DNA of 64,000 bases, from assembly GCF_001579805.1 (NCBI RefSeq), contig NZ_CP014546.1, forward strand, positions 3,286,001-3,350,000, read 5' to 3'. The stretch's first letter is position 1, and each line of letters starts with the position of its first letter. The stretch is from Pseudomonas azotoformans (GTDB lineage: Bacteria > Pseudomonadota > Gammaproteobacteria > Pseudomonadales > Pseudomonadaceae). Both the position numbers and the translations under genes were made by a program. The notes under the pieces were generated by a model. It ran no database searches. It was not told the DNA's origin and saw only the letters and a program-made list of their open reading frames with translations. Below are positions 1 to 9,141 of the stretch, piece by piece.

Positions 1-130
1 GCGCATGAAAATGGCGGCCCGGCACGCCGAACTGCACGTTTTCCCCAACAGCAGCCATATGCCGTTTTATGAAGAACCCCAGGCGTACTTCCCGGTGCTG
101 CTGAACTTCCTCGCTCGTCACCGAGGCTGA
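1..130 (+). CDS. alpha/beta hydrolase, C-terminal end (partial)
   Basis: Open frame from the window edge to a TGA at 128-130. It encodes the last 42 residues of a protein ending FLARHRG. The stretch FPNSSHMPFYEEP is typical of the catalytic-histidine strand and loop of alpha/beta hydrolases of the proline iminopeptidase type; the His in SSHMP would be the triad histidine. The nucleophile and acid lie outside the window, so the substrate cannot be judged. The stop is three bases before the first transporter permease, so the hydrolase is almost certainly in the same operon as the peptide ABC transporter. That would fit hydrolysis of an imported peptide or amide, but this is inferred from position only. 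Confidence 0.6.
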   Translation, partial: RMKMAARHAELHVFPNSSHMPFYEEPQAYFPVLLNFLARHRG

Positions 131-133
131 CGG

Positions 134-1081
134 ATGAACCTGGCGCGCTACCGTTTTGTGCTGTCCCGGCCGCTGCAATTGCTGCCGGTGCTGTTTGGCA
201 TCAGCCTGATCACCTTTGTATTGGTGCGCTCGATTCCCGGCGACCCGGCGCGTGCGCTGCTGGGCTCGCGCAGCACACCGGACGCCTTGCTGAAGATCCG
301 TGCCCAGTACGGCCTCGACCAGCCGTTGTGGCTGCAATATTTCTACTTTCTGAAGAACCTGCTCAAGGGCGACCTCGGCCAATCGCTGCTGTACAAGGTC
401 GATGCGCTCAAGCTGATCGTCACGCGCATTGAACCCACGCTGGTGCTGGTACTCGGCAGTGTGCTGCTGGCGCTGTTGATCGCGGTGCCGTTGGCGACCT
501 TGGCCGCGCGCAACAAGGGCGGCTGGGCGGATAACCTGATTCGTGTCTTCACCACCGTCGGCCTGGGCATGCCGGCGTTCTGGCTGGGGTTGATGTTGAT
601 CCTGTTGCTGAGTGTGCAGTGGGGTTTGTTTCCGGTGTCGGGCTATGGCCGCACCTGGCTGGACAAGGCGCACCACATGGTTTTGCCCTGCCTGACGATT
701 GCCCTGGCGCTGTCGGCGGTGCTGGTGCGCAACCTGCGGGCGAGCATGTTGATGGAATTGCAGGCCGACCATGTGACCGCCGCCCGGGCACGTGGATTGT
801 CGGAAGCCGAGGTGTTTCGTCGCCATGTGTTGCCCAATTCCCTGGTGCCGGCGGTCAACCTGCTGGCGGTCAATATCGGCTGGCTGATCAGCGGCACGGT
901 GGTGATCGAAAGCCTGTTCGCCATCCCCGGCATCGGCCAATTGCTGGTGCGCGGGATCTTTACCCGCGATTACATGGTGGTGCAGGGCGTGGCCATGGTG
1001 CTGGCCTGCGCGACGGTGATCGTCAACTTCATCGCTGACGTAGCGACGGTGGCCCTTGACCCACGGGTGAAGATGCAATGA
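134..1081 (+). CDS. peptide ABC transporter permease, DppB/OppB-like
   Basis: A 315-residue inner-membrane protein of the usual DppB/OppB length. The N-terminus has the family signature (LPVLFGISLITFVLVRSIPGDPA, about residues 18-40): a first membrane segment followed by the GDP motif. Five further hydrophobic segments follow. The EAA cytoplasmic loop that contacts the ATPase is seen near residues 214-233 (ARARGLSEAEVFRRHVLPNS). It is the first of two permeases and overlaps the next gene by four bases (ATGA), so translation is coupled. It should form the translocation pore with the DppC-like protein for di- or oligopeptides; the exact substrate is not readable. Confidence 0.9.
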   Translation: MNLARYRFVLSRPLQLLPVLFGISLITFVLVRSIPGDPARALLGSRSTPDALLKIRAQYGLDQPLWLQYFYFLKNLLKGDLGQSLLYKVDALKLIVTRIEPTLVLVLGSVLLALLIAVPLATLAARNKGGWADNLIRVFTTVGLGMPAFWLGLMLILLLSVQWGLFPVSGYGRTWLDKAHHMVLPCLTIALALSAVLVRNLRASMLMELQADHVTAARARGLSEAEVFRRHVLPNSLVPAVNLLAVNIGWLISGTVVIESLFAIPGIGQLLVRGIFTRDYMVVQGVAMVLACATVIVNFIADVATVALDPRVKMQ

Positions 1082-1935
1082 GCAGCCGCCCGTTGATTGC
1101 TCCTTGGCGCTTGCGCCTGCGCTTCGGCTTTCGCAATGGCCGGCTGACGGCGGCGTGGGGCTTGCTGATTCTGCTGGCGTGGCTGGTGCTTGCGCTGTTT
1201 GCACCGTGGATCGCGCCCTACGACCCGATTGCGCAGAACACGGATTTCAGTTTGCTCGGACCCAGCCTGGCTCATCCGTTCGGTACGGATAACTATGGTC
1301 GGGACATCCTTTCGAGGGTGATCTGGGGCGCACGCATTGACCTGCAACTGGCCATCGTCGGGGTGATTTTCCCGTTCATGATCGGCACCTTCATTGGCGC
1401 GGTCTCCGGATACATCGGCGGGCGTTTTGACAGTGTCTGCATGCGTGTGATCGATGTGATCCTGGCATTCCCGTTCCTGGTGCTGATGCTGGCGATCATG
1501 GCCATCCTCGGTCCAGGCTTGAAGAGTTTCTATATCGCCATGGCGCTGGTGGGCTGGGTGTCCTACGCCCGGCTGATCCGCTCACAGATCCTGGTGCTCA
1601 AGGAAAGCGACTTTGCCCTGGCCGCCAAGAGCCTGGGCTTTGGCCATGGGCGGATTCTGTTCCGGCACCTGTTGCCCAATGCGATGTTCGGCTCCATCGT
1701 GTTTTCCATGTCGGACGCGGTATTGGTGTTGCTCAATGGCGCCGCCGTGAGTTACCTGGGCCTGGGCGTGCAACCGCCGACCGCCGAATGGGGCACGATG
1801 GTGGCCGAAGGGCAGGCCTTCATCACCACCGCCTGGTGGATCTGCACCTTTCCGGGGCTGGCCATCGTGACCTTGGCCATGGGCTTCAGCCTGCTCGCTG
1901 ATGGCGTGGCGCAAGTGCTGGGGGATCGTTCATGA
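1078..1935 (+). CDS. peptide ABC transporter permease, DppC/OppC-like
   Basis: A 285-residue inner-membrane permease, second pore subunit. The N-terminal region carries the OppC_N-like segment with a membrane helix and the motif YDPIAQN, then HPFGTDNYGRDILSRVIWGAR, the hallmark of DppC/OppC proteins. The EAA loop is near residues 181-200 (AAKSLGFGHGRILFRHLLPN). Start and stop both overlap the neighbours by four bases (ATGA at 1078-1081 and 1932-1935), so it is translationally coupled inside the operon. The function follows from family and position; the specificity (dipeptide, oligopeptide, nickel or other) cannot be told from the permease. Confidence 0.9.
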   Translation: MSSRPLIAPWRLRLRFGFRNGRLTAAWGLLILLAWLVLALFAPWIAPYDPIAQNTDFSLLGPSLAHPFGTDNYGRDILSRVIWGARIDLQLAIVGVIFPFMIGTFIGAVSGYIGGRFDSVCMRVIDVILAFPFLVLMLAIMAILGPGLKSFYIAMALVGWVSYARLIRSQILVLKESDFALAAKSLGFGHGRILFRHLLPNAMFGSIVFSMSDAVLVLLNGAAVSYLGLGVQPPTAEWGTMVAEGQAFITTAWWICTFPGLAIVTLAMGFSLLADGVAQVLGDRS

Positions 1936-2888
1936 GCCTGTTGCAGGTGCGCGACCTCAGTGTGATCGCCAATAACGCCGGGCGGGATGTGACCCTGGTT
2001 GATCGCGTGTCCTTCGATCTGGCCGAGGGCGAGATCCTCGGCCTGGTCGGGGAAAGCGGTTCGGGCAAGACCATGGCCTGTCGCGGCCTGATGCGCTTGT
2101 TGCCTTCCCCCAATCTGCGGGTGCAAGGCGGTGCCGTAAGGCTGGCCGGCCAGGATCTATTGTCACTGGATGACGCCGGCATGCGTGCCGTGCGCGGCGG
2201 TCAGTTGGGCATGATCTTCCAGAACCCCAGCAGCCACCTCGACCCCTTGATGCGCATCGGTGAGCAGATTGCCGAGGGTATTCGCCTGCACCAAGGCGCC
2301 TCGAAAAAAGATGCGCGGCTGCAAGCTATCGACGTGCTGCGCCAAGTGGGCATCCCTGATCCCCAGGCGCGGGTCGACAACTACCCCCACGAGTTTTCCG
2401 GCGGCATGCGCCAGCGCGCGATGATCGCCGTGGCCCTGGCCTGCAACCCGAAAGTGCTAATCGCCGACGAACCCACCACCGCCCTGGATGTGACGGTGCA
2501 AGCGCAAATCCTGCGGCTGCTGCTGGAACTGCGTGACCGGCGCGGCCTGTCGATCATCATGATCACCCACGACCTCGGCGTGGTCGCGCAAACCTGCGAC
2601 GCCATCGCCGTGATGTACGCCGGGCGCCTGTGTGAGCACGGCAGCAAATATGATTTGCTGGCGCATCCGCAGCATCCTTACACCGCAGGCTTGATTGAAT
2701 GCCAACCTGCCCACAGCAGCGGACACGCCTTGCTGCGCACAATTGCTGGACAGCCGCCGTTGCTGGACGCATTGCCCGCCGGCTGCCGCTTCAACCCGCG
2801 TTGCCCACAGGTCGGCACCTTGTGCACCGAGGCGCTGCCGGAAGGCGCGCGAGTCGCCTGTCATTACCCGTTGGGAGTGCGCCCATGA
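1932..2888 (+). CDS. peptide ABC transporter ATPase, DppD/OppD-like
   Basis: A 318-residue cytoplasmic ATPase. Walker A is GESGSGKT (about residues 41-48), the Q-loop is IFQNP, the ABC signature is FSGGMRQR, and Walker B is [14 protein letters not shown], with the switch His in ITHDLG. The C-terminal oligopeptide-transporter extension has a cysteine pattern ([14 protein letters not shown]...C) typical of DppD/OppD proteins, some of which bind an iron-sulfur cluster there. It pairs with the following ATPase to energise the two permeases. Four-base overlaps on both sides indicate one polycistronic message. Confidence 0.9.
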   Translation: MSLLQVRDLSVIANNAGRDVTLVDRVSFDLAEGEILGLVGESGSGKTMACRGLMRLLPSPNLRVQGGAVRLAGQDLLSLDDAGMRAVRGGQLGMIFQNPSSHLDPLMRIGEQIAEGIRLHQGASKKDARLQAIDVLRQVGIPDPQARVDNYPHEFSGGMRQRAMIAVALACNPKVLIADEPTTALDVTVQAQILRLLLELRDRRGLSIIMITHDLGVVAQTCDAIAVMYAGRLCEHGSKYDLLAHPQHPYTAGLIECQPAHSSGHALLRTIAGQPPLLDALPAGCRFNPRCPQVGTLCTEALPEGARVACHYPLGVRP

Positions 2889-3856
2889 GCCTGCTGCAGA
2901 TCAAGGACCTTGAGGTGAAGTTTGCCGCATCCGGCACCGGTTTGTTCGGCTTGAACAAACAGTGGGTGAGGGCGGTGAACGGCGTATCGCTGAACCTGGC
3001 GGCGGGTGAAACCCTGGGGTTGGTCGGTGAGTCCGGCAGCGGCAAAAGCACCCTGGGTCGCGCCATCCTGCACCTCAACCCGATCAGCGCCGGGCAGGTG
3101 TTGTTTGATGGCATCGACATGGCTCACGGTAGTGCCATCGACATCACTCGGCTGCGCCATGAAACCGCAATGATCTTCCAGGACCCGTATGCCGCGCTGA
3201 ATCCGCGCCACACCATCGGCGAGACGATTGCCGAAGTGTTGCGGGTGCAGCGCAAGGTCACGCCGGAGCAGGTTCCGGCGCGCGTGAATGAACTGCTTGA
3301 CCTGGTCGGCCTGCGCCCCGAACTGGCCAACCGCAAACCCGGCTCCCTCAGCGGCGGGCAATGCCAGCGGGTCGGCATTGCCCGGGCACTGGCGGTGGAG
3401 CCACGGCTGATCATCGCTGATGAGTGTGTGGCGGCGCTGGATGTGTCGATTCAGGGCCAGATCATCAACCTGTTGCTGGAACTGCAACAGCGCATGAACC
3501 TGGCGATCCTGTTCATCGCCCATGACCTGGCCATCGTCCGCCGTTTGTGCGACCGCGTGGCGGTGATGTACCTGGGCAAGATCGTCGAGGAAGGTCCAGT
3601 GGAGGCGGTCTTTACCGCCCCACGTCACCCGTACACGGCGGCGTTGATCCAGGCGATTCCCGAGATCGATCCCCATCGGCCATTGCCTGCCGAACCCTTG
3701 CCGGGTGAACCACCGAGCCCGCTGAATTTGCCTACAGGCTGCGCCTTCCACCCGCGTTGCCGGCATGCCCGAGCCTTGTGTTCCGTGGTGTTGCCGCCGA
3801 CGCATTTCCTGCACGAGCATCGGTACAGTTGCGTGCTTGAAGAACCTTTGCTTTGA
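2885..3856 (+). CDS. peptide ABC transporter ATPase, DppF/OppF-like
   Basis: A 323-residue ATPase partner of the preceding protein. I start it at the ATG at 2885, which overlaps the upstream stop as ATGA. The longer open frame from 2699 lies entirely within the upstream gene and adds no family sequence. Walker A is GESGSGKST, the signature is LSGGQCQRVGIARAL, and Walker B is IIADECVAALDVS; the second residue after the Asp-Glu is Cys where Pro is usual (DEP), which is a mild oddity. IAHDLAIVRR supplies the H-loop. The C-terminal cysteine motif (CAFHPRCRHARALC) is present. Confidence 0.88.
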   Translation: MSLLQIKDLEVKFAASGTGLFGLNKQWVRAVNGVSLNLAAGETLGLVGESGSGKSTLGRAILHLNPISAGQVLFDGIDMAHGSAIDITRLRHETAMIFQDPYAALNPRHTIGETIAEVLRVQRKVTPEQVPARVNELLDLVGLRPELANRKPGSLSGGQCQRVGIARALAVEPRLIIADECVAALDVSIQGQIINLLLELQQRMNLAILFIAHDLAIVRRLCDRVAVMYLGKIVEEGPVEAVFTAPRHPYTAALIQAIPEIDPHRPLPAEPLPGEPPSPLNLPTGCAFHPRCRHARALCSVVLPPTHFLHEHRYSCVLEEPLL

Positions 3857-3891
3857 CCCTTCCCTGCCATTCATGAACAAGGAGTTATGAC

Positions 3892-5406
3892 ATGCAATCG
3901 CGCCACTTGAAGTTGCTCGCCGCCGCTACATTGACCGCATGGTCCCTCACTGCCGGGCTGGCCCACGCCGCCGGCGTGCTGACCATCGGCTGCCGTGAAG
4001 ACAGCACCACGTTCGACCCGATCAAAAGCGCGCAAAACCGCGACACCTGGGTTTTCGCCAACGTCTACGACACCCTGGTACGTGTCGACAACCTGGGCAC
4101 CAAGATGGAACCGGGCCTGGCCGAAAGCTGGGACATTTCCAAGGATGGCCTGACCTACACCTTCAAACTGCGTGATGCGAAGTTCTCCGACGGCTCGGCG
4201 ATCACCGCTGACGACGCCGCGTTCAGCCTGCTGCGCATCCGCGACAACAAGGCCTCGCTGTGGGCCGATCCGTTCAACTTGATCAACACGGCCAAGGCGG
4301 CTGATCCGAAAACCCTGGTGGTCACCCTGAAGACCCCGGCGGTAGCCTTCCTCTCGCAATTGGCGTCGCCAACGGTGTCGATCCTGTCGGAAAAAGCCAT
4401 GACCAAAATGGGCGAAGACGCCTACTCGGAAAATCCGGTGACTTCCGGCGCGTTTACCGTGGACGAGTGGCGCAAGGGGGATCGGGTGATCCTCAAGAAG
4501 AACCCGAACTTCTGGCAGGCCAAGAACGTCAGCCTGGATGGCGTGGAGTGGGTCTCCGTGACCGACGACAACACGCGCATGCGCATGGTGCAGAACAACG
4601 AGCTGGACACGGCGATCTTCGTACCCTTCTCGCGGGTCGAGGAGCTGAAGAAAGACAAGAACGTGGTGATCCACGCCGACCCATCCACCCGTGAAGATCA
4701 CCTGCTGATCAACCACGACCACGGCCTGCTGGCCAAGCCGGAAGTGCGTCAGGCGCTGGACATGGCCATCGACAAACAATCGCTGGTGAAGACCGCCACT
4801 TACGGTCAGGGCACCGTGGCTTATTCCTACATTCCAAAGGGCTCGCTGTACCACTACGCCAACAACCTGCAACGCCCGTACGACCCCACCGCCGCCAAGA
4901 AGCTGCTGGAGCAGGCCGGTGCCAAGGACTTGAAGCTCAACTACGTGGTCAACGCCGGCAACGAAGCCGACGAGCAGATTGCGGTGATCATCAAGGACCA
5001 ACTGGCCAAGGTCGGTGTGACGGCCAACCTGCAAAAGGTCGACCCGACCCAGAGCTGGCAGATGCTGGTGGACGGTGAGTACGACATTTCGGTGATGTAC
5101 TGGACCAACGACATCCTTGACCCGGACCAGAAGACCACCTTCGTGCTGGGCCACGACACTAACCAGAACTACATGACCCGCTACAAGAACGACAAGGTCA
5201 AGGCGCTGGTGGCACAGGCGCGCATCGAGGCGGACCCGGCCAAGCGCGAGCAGATGTATGTCGAGTTACAGAAACTGGCGAAACAGGACGTGAACTGGAT
5301 CGACTTGTACTACAGCCCGTACATCAACATCTCACGCAAGAACGTGAGCAATTTCCTGCAAAACCCACTGGGGCGTTTCACCCTTGAGGAAGTGGTGAAA
5401 AACTAA
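3892..5406 (+). CDS. periplasmic peptide-binding protein, DppA-like (SBP family 5)
   Basis: A 504-residue extracytoplasmic solute-binding protein. It begins with a Sec signal peptide (charged MQSRHLK, hydrophobic core, cleavage likely after AHA at residue 26). The family-5 features follow: TFDPIKSAQNRDTWVFANVYDTL near the N-terminus, LAESWDISKDGLTYTFKLRDAKFSDG, and the C-terminal lobe with the DIL-DPDQ loop. The start ATG has a good ribosome site (AAGGAG, 3881-3886). It lies 35 bases after the second ATPase and closes the operon, before a strong hairpin. It captures peptides or a similar ligand in the periplasm and hands it to the permeases. Confidence 0.88.
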   Translation: MQSRHLKLLAAATLTAWSLTAGLAHAAGVLTIGCREDSTTFDPIKSAQNRDTWVFANVYDTLVRVDNLGTKMEPGLAESWDISKDGLTYTFKLRDAKFSDGSAITADDAAFSLLRIRDNKASLWADPFNLINTAKAADPKTLVVTLKTPAVAFLSQLASPTVSILSEKAMTKMGEDAYSENPVTSGAFTVDEWRKGDRVILKKNPNFWQAKNVSLDGVEWVSVTDDNTRMRMVQNNELDTAIFVPFSRVEELKKDKNVVIHADPSTREDHLLINHDHGLLAKPEVRQALDMAIDKQSLVKTATYGQGTVAYSYIPKGSLYHYANNLQRPYDPTAAKKLLEQAGAKDLKLNYVVNAGNEADEQIAVIIKDQLAKVGVTANLQKVDPTQSWQMLVDGEYDISVMYWTNDILDPDQKTTFVLGHDTNQNYMTRYKNDKVKALVAQARIEADPAKREQMYVELQKLAKQDVNWIDLYYSPYINISRKNVSNFLQNPLGRFTLEEVVKN

Positions 5407-5427
5407 GATCCAGAGAGCACTGCATAC

Positions 5428-5463
5428 AAATGTGGGAGCGGGCAAGCCCGCTCCCACATTTTA
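5428..5463. terminator. long GC-rich hairpin, terminator or REP-like element
   Basis: Near-perfect palindrome: a 16-base arm (AAATGTGGGAGCGGGC), two unpaired bases, then the complementary arm, ending in TTTTAG. It sits between the ends of the convergent binding-protein gene and yciK, so it can stop transcription from both sides. The core TGTGGGAGCGGGC is of the kind dispersed many times between Pseudomonas genes, so it may also be a repetitive extragenic element. Confidence 0.75.
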
Positions 5464-5480
5464 GTTCTCTTGCGTACCTG

Positions 5481-6221
5481 TTATTGCGCGTCGAACGCCT
5501 GGCCATTGATGCCGGCACTGTCCGGCCCCATCAGGTACAGGTACACCGGCATGATCTCTTCCGGAGCAGGCCGCTCCATCGGGTTTTCCCCTGGATACGC
5601 CTGGGCGCGCATGCTGGTGCGCGTGCCACCGGGGTTGATACTGTTGGAGCGTACCGCGGCCACATCCTCAAGCTCATCGGCCAGGGTTTGCATCAAGCCC
5701 TCAGTCGCAAACTTCGACACGCCATAGGCGCCCCAGTAAGCCCGACCCTTGCGCCCAACGCTGCTGGAGGTGAACACCACCGACGCATCCTGGGACAGCT
5801 TGAGCAGCGGCAACAAAGTGCTGGTCAGCATGAACATCGCGTTGACGTTCACGTGCATCACCCGCATGAAATTCTCACCGGACAACTGCTCGATCGGCGT
5901 ACGTGGGCCGATGATCGAGGCGTTGTGCAGCAGGCCGTCGAGGTGGCCGAACTCCTTTTCGATCATCGCGGCCAGCTCATCGTATTGATGGGGCAGGGCG
6001 GTCTCCAGGTTGAACGGGATCACCACCGGTTGCGGCTGGCCTGCGGCTTCGATTTCGTCATACACCTGGGCCAGGTTGGCTTCGGTCTTGCCCAGCAACA
6101 GCACGGTGGCGCCGTGGGCGGCGTAGGTTTTTGCCGCCGCCGCGCCAATCCCGCGACCGGCGCCGGTCACCAGGATCACCCGGCCTTTGAGCAGTTCTGG
6201 ACGTGCAGAGTAATCAAACAT
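5481..6221 (-). CDS. yciK: SDR-family oxidoreductase, YciK
   Basis: A 246-residue short-chain dehydrogenase. The N-terminal NAD(P)-binding motif is VTGAGRGIG, followed by LLHNASIIGPR (the NNAG-equivalent region), the catalytic Ser in FTSSSVGRKGRA and the YxxxK pair in YGVSK. The start is the ATG at 6221, with GAGG six bases upstream; a TTG two codons earlier is less likely. In Pseudomonas this gene regularly follows mupP and ubiG, which is the order here. The physiological substrate of YciK is not established. The 3' end faces the peptide transporter operon across the hairpin at 5428-5463. Confidence 0.85.
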   Translation of the reverse strand: MFDYSARPELLKGRVILVTGAGRGIGAAAAKTYAAHGATVLLLGKTEANLAQVYDEIEAAGQPQPVVIPFNLETALPHQYDELAAMIEKEFGHLDGLLHNASIIGPRTPIEQLSGENFMRVMHVNVNAMFMLTSTLLPLLKLSQDASVVFTSSSVGRKGRAYWGAYGVSKFATEGLMQTLADELEDVAAVRSNSINPGGTRTSMRAQAYPGENPMERPAPEEIMPVYLYLMGPDSAGINGQAFDAQ

Positions 6222-6262
6222 AAACAACCTCGACAGAATTCACAGAAGATCCATTTCGCCCA

Positions 6263-6934
6263 TCAGCAACTGCACAGCGCGTTATCCAGCACCTTGCGCA
6301 GTTCCAGCGGGTGATCCACCACCACATCGGCGCCCCAGTGGCGCGGGTTGTCGTCCGGGTGGATATAGCCGTAGGTGACCGCTGCGGTGCGGGTGCCGGC
6401 GTCGCGGCCGGACTCGATATCGCGCAGGTCATCGCCCACGAACAGTACGCTGGCCGGGTCCAGGTCGAGCATCTTGCACGCCAGGATCATCGGCTCCGGG
6501 TCCGGCTTGCTGTTCTTCACGTGATCCGGGCAGATCAGCAGCGCCGAGCGCTCGGCCAGGCCCAACTGCTGCATGATCGGTTCGGCAAAACGCAGGGGTT
6601 TGTTGGTGACTACGCCCCAGACCAGCTTGGACTTCTCGATGTCTTCCAGCAGCTCGGCCATGCCGTCGAACAGTTTGCTGTGGACCGCGCAGCCTTTGAG
6701 GTAGCGCTCGAGGAATTCCTGGCGCAGCTCCTCAAAGCCTGGGGATTCCGGGTCCATGGAAAAGGTCACGGCCACCATCGCCTTCGCTCCGCCGGAAATT
6801 TCATCGCGGATGTGCTGCGGGTTGATCGGCGCCAGGTCGCGGTCGGCACGCATGGCCTGGCAGATGGCGATAAAGTCCGGCGCGGTATCCAGCAGGGTAC
6901 CGTCCATGTCGAAGAGAACCGCTCGCAACTTCAC
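6263..6934 (-). CDS. mupP: N-acetylmuramic acid 6-phosphate phosphatase MupP (HAD family)
   Basis: A 223-residue HAD phosphatase. Motif I is DMDGTLLDT at residues 9-17, with both catalytic aspartates. Motif II is the Thr in VVTNK, motif III the Lys in KNSKPDPEP, and motif [12 protein letters not shown]. It resembles phosphoglycolate phosphatase (Gph). In Pseudomonas the copy between ubiG and yciK has been shown to be MupP, which dephosphorylates MurNAc-6-phosphate in the peptidoglycan recycling route that bypasses de novo synthesis and underlies intrinsic fosfomycin tolerance. It lies four bases after ubiG on the same strand and 41 bases before yciK. Confidence 0.85.
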   Translation of the reverse strand: MKLRAVLFDMDGTLLDTAPDFIAICQAMRADRDLAPINPQHIRDEISGGAKAMVAVTFSMDPESPGFEELRQEFLERYLKGCAVHSKLFDGMAELLEDIEKSKLVWGVVTNKPLRFAEPIMQQLGLAERSALLICPDHVKNSKPDPEPMILACKMLDLDPASVLFVGDDLRDIESGRDAGTRTAAVTYGYIHPDDNPRHWGADVVVDHPLELRKVLDNALCSC

Positions 6935-6938
6935 AGGC

Positions 6939-7637
6939 TCACTCCTCGCGCAGGGTCTGGATCATGTAGTTGACGTCAACGTCGTTGGCCAGCTTGTAAT
7001 GCTTGGTCAGCGGGTTGTAGGTCAGGCCGATGATGTCCTTGACGGTCAGCCCGGCCTGGCGGCTCCAGGCGCCCAGCTCGGACGGGCGGATGAATTTCTT
7101 GAAGTCATGGGTGCCACGCGGCAGCAGCTTCATGATGTATTCGGCGCCGATGATCGCGAACAGGTAGGCCTTGGGGTTGCGGTTGATAGTGGAGAAGAAC
7201 ACCTGGCCACCCGGCTTGACCATGCGGTAGCAGGCGCGGATCACCGAGGACGGGTCCGGCACGTGTTCGAGCATTTCCAGGCAGGTGACCACGTCGAACT
7301 GCTCGGGCATTTCTTCGGCCAGGGCCTCGGCGGTGATCTGGCGGTATTCCACGCTCACGCCGGATTCCAGCTGATGCAGCTGGGCCACGGCCAGTGGGGC
7401 TTCGCCCATGTCGATGCCCATCACGGTGGCGCCGCGCTGGGCCATGGCTTCGCTGAGGATGCCGCCGCCGCAGCCCACGTCCAGCACCTTCTTGCCAGCC
7501 AGGTTGACGCGTTCGTCAATCCAGTTGACCCGCAGCGGGTTGATGTCGTGCAGCGGCTTGAACTCGCTCTCGCGGTCCCACCAGCGGTGGGCCAGGGCTT
7601 CGAACTTGGCGATTTCGGCGTGGTCGACGTTGCTCAT
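6939..7637 (-). CDS. ubiG: ubiquinone O-methyltransferase UbiG
   Basis: A 232-residue SAM-dependent methyltransferase that performs both O-methylations of ubiquinone synthesis. The family signature [22 protein letters not shown] is near the N-terminus, SAM motif I is [13 protein letters not shown], and [10 protein letters not shown] follows. I start at the ATG at 7637, which has GAGGA seven bases upstream and gives the normal family length; the open frame extends 34 codons upstream with no family similarity and overlaps the preceding gene. It is tightly linked to mupP downstream. It acts at the inner membrane with the other Ubi proteins. Confidence 0.93.
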   Translation of the reverse strand: MSNVDHAEIAKFEALAHRWWDRESEFKPLHDINPLRVNWIDERVNLAGKKVLDVGCGGGILSEAMAQRGATVMGIDMGEAPLAVAQLHQLESGVSVEYRQITAEALAEEMPEQFDVVTCLEMLEHVPDPSSVIRACYRMVKPGGQVFFSTINRNPKAYLFAIIGAEYIMKLLPRGTHDFKKFIRPSELGAWSRQAGLTVKDIIGLTYNPLTKHYKLANDVDVNYMIQTLREE

Positions 7638-7701
7638 GGTGAATCCTCTAAATCTGATAAATCGTTGAGTCAGTCTTGAACACAGGGGTTCAAAACCTTC
7701 G

Positions 7702-9033
7702 TTATTCGTGGTGCCCGCTGATGCGTTGGCCCCAGGCAATGGCCGTGGCGGTCAACTGTTGTTCATCCATGCGGGTCAATTGCCGGTCGTCGAGCAACTG
7801 CTTGCCGGCGACCCAAAGGTGTTTCACGCAATCGCGTCCGGTGGCATATATAAGCTGTGAGACCGGATCATAGATCGGTTGTTGCGCCAGCCCCGACAGA
7901 TCGAAGGCGACGATATCTGCCGCCTTGCCAACTTCCAGCGAGCCAATTTCGCTTTCCAGGCCCATGGCCCGTGCACCGTTGAGGGTGGCCATGCGCAGAG
8001 CGCGATGGGCATCCAGCGCGGTGGCCGAACCGGCGACAGCCTTGGCGAGCATCGCTGCGGTGCGGGTTTCACCCAGCAGGTCGAGGTCATTGTTGCTGGC
8101 GGCGCCGTCGGTGCCGATGGCCACGTTCACACCAGCCTGCCACAGCCGCTCCACCGGGCAAAAGCCGCTGGCCAGTTTCAGGTTGGATTCCGGGCAGTGA
8201 ATGATGCTGGTGTTGCTTTCTACCAGCAAAGCCAGGTCATCCTCGCTGATTTGGGTCATATGAACGGCCTGGAAGCGCGGGCCCAACAGCCCGAGGCGAC
8301 TCAGGCGAGCTAATGGCCGTTCGCCAGTCTGCTCGACGGCTTGCTGCACTTCAAAGGCGGTTTCGTGAACGTGCATGTGGATAGCAGCGTCCAGCTCTTC
8401 GGCGATTACGCGGATTTTCTCCAGGTTGTCGTCGCACACGGTGTAGGGCGCGTGCGGGCCGAAGGTGATCTTGATGCGTGGGTGGTGCTTGAGGTCGCCG
8501 AACAGCTCGACGCCCTGGCGAATCGCCTCATCGGCGGTGCTGGCACCGGGGATCGGGAAGTCCAGGATCGGGATCGCAATCTGCGCGCGCATGCCACTGT
8601 TGTGCACACAGTCACTGGCGACCTTGGGGTAGAAGTACATGTCGGAGAAGCAGGTGATGCCGCCCTTGAGCTGTTCGGCGATGGCCAGGTCGGTGCCGTC
8701 GCGCACGAAGGCTTCATCGACCCACTTGGCCTCGGCGGGCCAGATATGTTTTTCCAGCCAGGTCATCAGCGGCAGGTCGTCGGCCAGGCCGCGAAACAGG
8801 CTCATCGCCGCATGCCCGTGGGCGTTGATCAGGCCGGGGCTGAGCAGCATGCCGGGCAGTTCGCGTACTTCGTTGGCCGAAAGCTTCAACGCTGCGGCCC
8901 GTGGGCCGATGAACGCGATGCGCCCGTCGCGGATGCCCAGCCCGTGTTCCTTGAGCACCACGCCAGCGGGTTCGACGGGTACCAGCCAGGTTGGCAGCAA
9001 CAATAAGTCGAGCGGGGCGGCAGTGGCGGTCAT
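7702..9033 (-). CDS. mtaD: 5'-methylthioadenosine / S-adenosylhomocysteine deaminase (TRZ/ATZ family)
   Basis: A 443-residue amidohydrolase. The metal ligands are visible as HGHAAMS (about residue 70), HMHVHE with its flanking helix, and the Asp of [12 protein letters not shown]. The length and motifs fit the MtaD/SsnA-like deaminase group. In P. aeruginosa the equivalent gene, also between ubiG and mtnA, encodes the methylthioadenosine deaminase that makes methylthioinosine from the by-product of polyamine and acyl-homoserine-lactone synthesis. The divergent neighbour mtnA acts further along the same methionine-salvage route, which supports the assignment. It starts at the ATG at 9033, 108 bases from mtnA. 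Confidence 0.82.
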   Translation of the reverse strand: MTATAAPLDLLLLPTWLVPVEPAGVVLKEHGLGIRDGRIAFIGPRAAALKLSANEVRELPGMLLSPGLINAHGHAAMSLFRGLADDLPLMTWLEKHIWPAEAKWVDEAFVRDGTDLAIAEQLKGGITCFSDMYFYPKVASDCVHNSGMRAQIAIPILDFPIPGASTADEAIRQGVELFGDLKHHPRIKITFGPHAPYTVCDDNLEKIRVIAEELDAAIHMHVHETAFEVQQAVEQTGERPLARLSRLGLLGPRFQAVHMTQISEDDLALLVESNTSIIHCPESNLKLASGFCPVERLWQAGVNVAIGTDGAASNNDLDLLGETRTAAMLAKAVAGSATALDAHRALRMATLNGARAMGLESEIGSLEVGKAADIVAFDLSGLAQQPIYDPVSQLIYATGRDCVKHLWVAGKQLLDDRQLTRMDEQQLTATAIAWGQRISGHHE

Positions 9034-9071
9034 CGCAGGCTTCTTCCCAGGCAGCTATAAAAGAAGGGCGA

Positions 9072-9077
9072 AGTATA
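9072..9077 (-). promoter_or_regulatory. candidate -10 box for mtaD
   Basis: On the minus strand the sequence reads TATACT, 39 bases before the mtaD start codon, inside the 108-base divergent gap with mtnA. No convincing -35 box was seen, so this is a candidate only. Confidence 0.35.
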
Positions 9078-9103
9078 CCCGAGCGTCCTGGCTGGCGGAT
9101 CGC

Positions 9104-9109
9104 TATAAT
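9104..9109 (+). promoter_or_regulatory. candidate -10 box for mtnA
   Basis: A perfect TATAAT lies 32 bases upstream of the mtnA ATG in the divergent mtaD-mtnA gap. The -35 region is poor, so the promoter may be weak or activator-dependent. Confidence 0.45.
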
Positions 9110-9141
9110 CGGCGGCTTTGTTTATGAGTGCGGAGTAAGGG

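Noticed and set aside
2699..2884. Upstream extension of the second transporter ATPase
   Set aside because: These codons overlap the first ATPase in another frame and the ATGA-coupled start at 2885 gives the normal N-terminus.
3871..5154. A 427-codon minus-strand frame opposite the peptide-binding protein
   Set aside because: Antisense of a clearly coding region; no ribosome site or family motif.
5430..6314. A plus-strand 294-codon frame across yciK
   Set aside because: It starts inside the terminator hairpin and is antisense to yciK, which has the full SDR motifs.
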